A DNA stretch of 6,093 nucleotides. Origin: Actinomycetes bacterium (GTDB lineage Bacteria > Actinomycetota > Acidimicrobiia > Acidimicrobiales > RAAP-2). The notes below the pieces were generated by a model that saw nothing but the letters and a program-made list of their open reading frames with translations, was not told the DNA's origin and did not search any database. The position numbers were made by a program, and so were the translations under genes. How positions within the stretch are numbered: position 1 is the stretch's first letter; each line of letters begins with the position of its first letter. Location of the stretch: contig JAKCEC010000086.1 of assembly GCA_021841725.1 (NCBI GenBank), positions 1 to 6,093 on the forward strand, written 5' to 3'. Shown here one piece after another: positions 5,481 through 6,093 of this stretch.

Positions 5481-6093
5481 ATGGAGAATCGCCGCCCCTA
5501 CCTCTACGACGCGCACGTGGCCCTGGGGGCCAAGATGGTGCCCTTCGGCGGGTGGGAGATGCCCCTGGCCTACGCCGGGGGGACCCTGGCCGAGCACCTC
5601 GCGTGTCGACGCGACGCGGTGGTGTTCGACGTCTCGCACCTGGGCACGGTGCGCTGTGAGGGCGCGGGCGCCTACGACGCGATCCAGGACACCCTCACCA
5701 ACGACCTGCGCAAGATCGCGCCGGGCCGCGCCCAGTACACCCACCTCCTCAACGACGAGGGGTTCGTGGTCGACGACATCATCGTGTGGTGGCACTCGCC
5801 GAACGAGTTCGACGTCATGCCCAACGCGTCGAACACCTCGGGGGTCACCGCGGCGCTCCCCGGGCGCGACGTCACCCACGAGCGCTGCGTCTTGGCGGTG
5901 CAGGGTCCGCGCGCGCGAGAGAAGGTCGCCGCGCTGGGCGAGCTGTTCGCGACGGTGCCGCGCTTCGGGGTGCGCCGCGTCGACGTGGCCGGCGTCGAGG
6001 TACGCGTGGCGGGCACCGGCTACACCGGTGAGGACGGTCTCGAGATCGCCGCGCCCCTGGAGGTCGCCGAGGAGATCCTGGCGCGCCTGGTGG
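5481..6093 (+). CDS. gcvT: glycine cleavage system T protein (aminomethyltransferase), 5' part
   Basis: GcvT moves the methylene group from aminomethyl-lipoyl GcvH to tetrahydrofolate, releasing ammonia. The first 204 codons are present; the gene (usually about 360-370 aa) runs off the right edge. Visible hallmarks: 'MVPFGGWEMPL' (19-29), 'EHLACRRDAVVFDVSHLG' (38-55), 'LTNDLRKIAPGRAQYTHLLNDEG' (72-94), 'VVDDIIVW' (96-103) with the catalytic Asp at 98/99, 'NASN' (115-118), 'LAVQGP' (138-143) and 'GTGYTGEDGLEI' (178-189). These fit a true GcvT rather than a YgfZ or dimethylglycine dehydrogenase domain, because FDVSHLG and the VDD motif are intact. The ATG at 5481 matches the family N-terminus. 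The upstream MerR regulator and small protein share the strand; a separate promoter at 5468 means gcvT may be expressed both independently and by read-through. Confidence 0.96.
   Translation, partial: MENRRPYLYDAHVALGAKMVPFGGWEMPLAYAGGTLAEHLACRRDAVVFDVSHLGTVRCEGAGAYDAIQDTLTNDLRKIAPGRAQYTHLLNDEGFVVDDIIVWWHSPNEFDVMPNASNTSGVTAALPGRDVTHERCVLAVQGPRAREKVAALGELFATVPRFGVRRVDVAGVEVRVAGTGYTGEDGLEIAAPLEVAEEILARLV

Noticed and set aside
1..6093. CRISPR array, tRNA/rRNA, insertion sequence, phage or toxin-antitoxin module
   Set aside because: No regularly spaced repeats, cloverleaf, transposase/integrase motif or toxin-antitoxin pair was seen. The coding content looks like ordinary chromosomal genes with uniform composition.

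Overview
The window is about 70% GC by eye and densely coded. Genes are separated by a few bases or overlap by four, GTG starts are common, and the protein families have an actinobacterial flavour (a ThiG with GTGG, and a MerR regulator resembling mycobacterial Rv1830). I read it as chromosomal core sequence of a high-GC actinobacterium, possibly an Acidimicrobiia-type lineage; the lineage is an inference. I see no rRNA, tRNA, CRISPR array, insertion sequence or prophage gene.

Layout, left to right. Positions 2-199 hold the 3' end of a secreted DUF4232-like protein gene. An alpha/beta hydrolase follows on the same strand (226-1014, with possible upstream GTG starts at 196 and 205). A GT-C/GT87-like polytopic membrane protein lies at 1067-2353. 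Tail to tail with it, 2 bp away, is a minus-strand gene for a membrane-anchored exported protein of unknown function (2356-2922). That gene overlaps the end of thiD (HMP/HMP-P kinase, minus strand, 2919-3737) by 4 bp. thiD is divergent from thiG (thiazole synthase, 3783-4574) across 45 bp. Next comes a cluster of an Rv1830-like MerR regulator (4623-5075), a small protein with a PD-(D/E)XK-like pattern (5072-5470), and gcvT of the glycine cleavage system (from 5481, running off the right edge).

Functional themes are thiamine precursor synthesis (ThiD on the pyrimidine branch, ThiG on the thiazole branch) and one-carbon/glycine metabolism (GcvT) next to a MerR regulator of a type that also neighbours gcv genes in mycobacteria.

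The strongest unexpected signal is in the promoters. Five starts (1067, 2922 minus, 3737 minus, 3783, 5481) each have a TANNNT -10-like hexamer ending exactly 7 bases before the start codon. This is what leaderless transcription would look like, and it helps choose the starts of thiD and thiG. The exception with a clear leader is merR, which has a strong Shine-Dalgarno and a 6-4-6 palindrome over its putative -10. I found no convincing undescribed multi-gene system; the findings concern regulatory architecture and two proteins of unknown role.
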